Source of the DNA: Clostridia bacterium | GTDB lineage: Bacteria; Bacillota; Clostridia; Christensenellales; Borkfalkiaceae | Assembly: GCA_017623605.1 (NCBI GenBank) | Contig: JAGAOR010000029.1 | Location: 1-47,164, forward strand | DNA length: 47,164 nucleotides | Reading direction: 5' to 3' | Part shown: positions 46,820-47,164 of the stretch, in pieces | Position numbering within the stretch: position 1 is the first letter of the stretch | Layout of the letters: each line of letters starts with the position of its first letter | Made by a program: the position numbers and the translations under genes | The notes under the pieces: model-generated | The model's database searches: none | The model's input: only the letters and a program-made list of their open reading frames with translations | Told to the model about the DNA's origin: nothing

Positions 46820-47164
46820 ATGAACAGACAAGATTTTTTTGATTGTAATTATTGCTGTAATAAACCTGCGCGTCCGTGCTCCTATTGCGTATATTGCCCG
46901 ACGGGCGCGCAAGGTCCGATCGGTCCACGCGGTCCGCAAGGTCCTGTAGGTCCAATCGGTCCTGTCGGCCCGCAAGGCGAACAGGGCATTCAGGGTGAAC
47001 AAGGTCCTGTCGGCCCGCAGGGCGAACAGGGCATTCAAGGTGAACAAGGTCCTGTCGGCCCGCAAGGCGAACAGGGTATTCAGGGTGAACAAGGTCCTGT
47101 CGGCCCGCAAGGCGAACAGGGTATTCAGGGTGAACAAGGTCCTGTCGGCCCGCAAGGCGAACAG
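46820..47164 (+). CDS. Collagen-like repeat protein, N-terminal part (runs off window)
   Basis: Starts ATG 46820 behind AAGAGG. The first 28 residues are Cys-rich (six Cys, such as [20 protein letters not shown]), then [18 protein letters not shown] begins a Gly-X-Y tract, followed by 15-residue units ([15 protein letters not shown]) that run off the window. Such proteins form trimeric, collagen-like surface or exosporium filaments; the Cys-rich head may cross-link or anchor. No signal peptide is visible at the start. The type of surface is not shown by the sequence. Confidence 0.88.
   Translation, partial: MNRQDFFDCNYCCNKPARPCSYCVYCPTGAQGPIGPRGPQGPVGPIGPVGPQGEQGIQGEQGPVGPQGEQGIQGEQGPVGPQGEQGIQGEQGPVGPQGEQGIQGEQGPVGPQGEQ
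46958..47164 (+). repeat. 45-bp tandem repeats encoding Gly-X-Y units
   Basis: Four full 45-bp units (46958-47002, 47003-47047, 47048-47092, 47093-47137) and part of a fifth, identical except for a few synonymous changes at third positions. They are in frame with ATG 46820 (46 codons before unit 1). Confidence 0.95.

Noticed and set aside
46814..47155. Minus-strand frame of 113 residues over the collagen repeats
   Set aside because: The repeated peptide is the antisense reading of the 45-bp repeats. The plus-strand Gly-X-Y protein with a start codon and ribosome site explains the sequence.

Overview
The window reads as chromosomal housekeeping DNA of an anaerobic member of the Bacillota, most likely class Clostridia. 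Evidence is the gene order (recG, fakA, yloU and rpmB; yicC, gmk, rpoZ, priA, def, fmt, rsmB and rlmN; dnaK and dnaJ; prfA, prmC and rpmE), consensus TTGACA/TATAAT promoters with 17-bp spacers, AAGGAG ribosome binding sites, a T-box leader, and oxygen-defence genes of anaerobes (superoxide reductase and a flavin reductase with rubredoxin). I cannot place it lower than class with confidence. I see no phage, plasmid, insertion sequence, CRISPR array, tRNA or rRNA.

Layout. Bases 1-3417 (minus): a recG 5' part, the fatty-acid kinase fakA and the Asp23-family gene yloU; rpmB follows on the plus strand. Bases 3906-13095 (minus): one long translation, replication and RNA operon, yicC to rlmN, ending in a MATE pump. 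Bases 13181-18326 (minus): ligA, pcrA, an unknown gene and rpsU. Bases 18494-23896 (minus): redox genes (flavin reductase-rubredoxin, superoxide reductase), then a tightly packed cluster of sugar-isomerase-like protein, nitroreductase, luxS, rluA-type gene, rhomboid-like protein and hydrolase. Bases 24145-27647 (minus): a promoter-driven operon of poorly understood genes (DUF5685, a degenerate J-domain protein with a Cys-rich tail, a membrane protein) plus a 23S rRNA methyltransferase. Bases 27761-29855 (minus): threonine synthase and a P-loop protein. Bases 30181-33174 (plus): a polar amino-acid ABC transporter and a YhcH-family gene. Bases 33279-35290 (minus): a Rho-N-like small protein behind a long structured leader, and aspB. 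Bases 35491-42035 (minus): dnaJ, dnaK, prfA, a DUF1385-PrmC fusion and rpmE. Bases 42237-47164 (plus): a zinc-less dehydrogenase-like protein, an SGNH hydrolase, a phosphodiesterase, a tryptophan T-box with a lone trpB2, and the start of a collagen-like surface protein.

How the genes work together. Most of the window is ribosome and RNA maintenance (L28, L31, S21, RF1, PrmC, Def, Fmt, RsmB, RlmN, pseudouridine synthase) and DNA maintenance (RecG, PriA, LigA, PcrA). Amino-acid supply appears as T-box-controlled TrpB2, threonine synthase, AspB and an amino-acid importer.

The strongest candidate for something undescribed is the 189-nt leader at 33778-33966 (minus). A consensus promoter starts an RNA exactly at a 13-bp closing helix, which encloses two further helical arms and is followed by mutually exclusive antiterminator and terminator helices in front of a small Rho-N-like gene. 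It looks like an orphan riboswitch or attenuator. Other points worth a second look are a dispersed 125-bp palindromic element that may carry an outward promoter, a prion-like linker in PcrA, a coiled-coil insertion in an ABC ATPase, the DUF1385-PrmC fusion, and a palindromic operator over the superoxide reductase promoter. All gene functions are inferred from sequence motifs; no database search was run.
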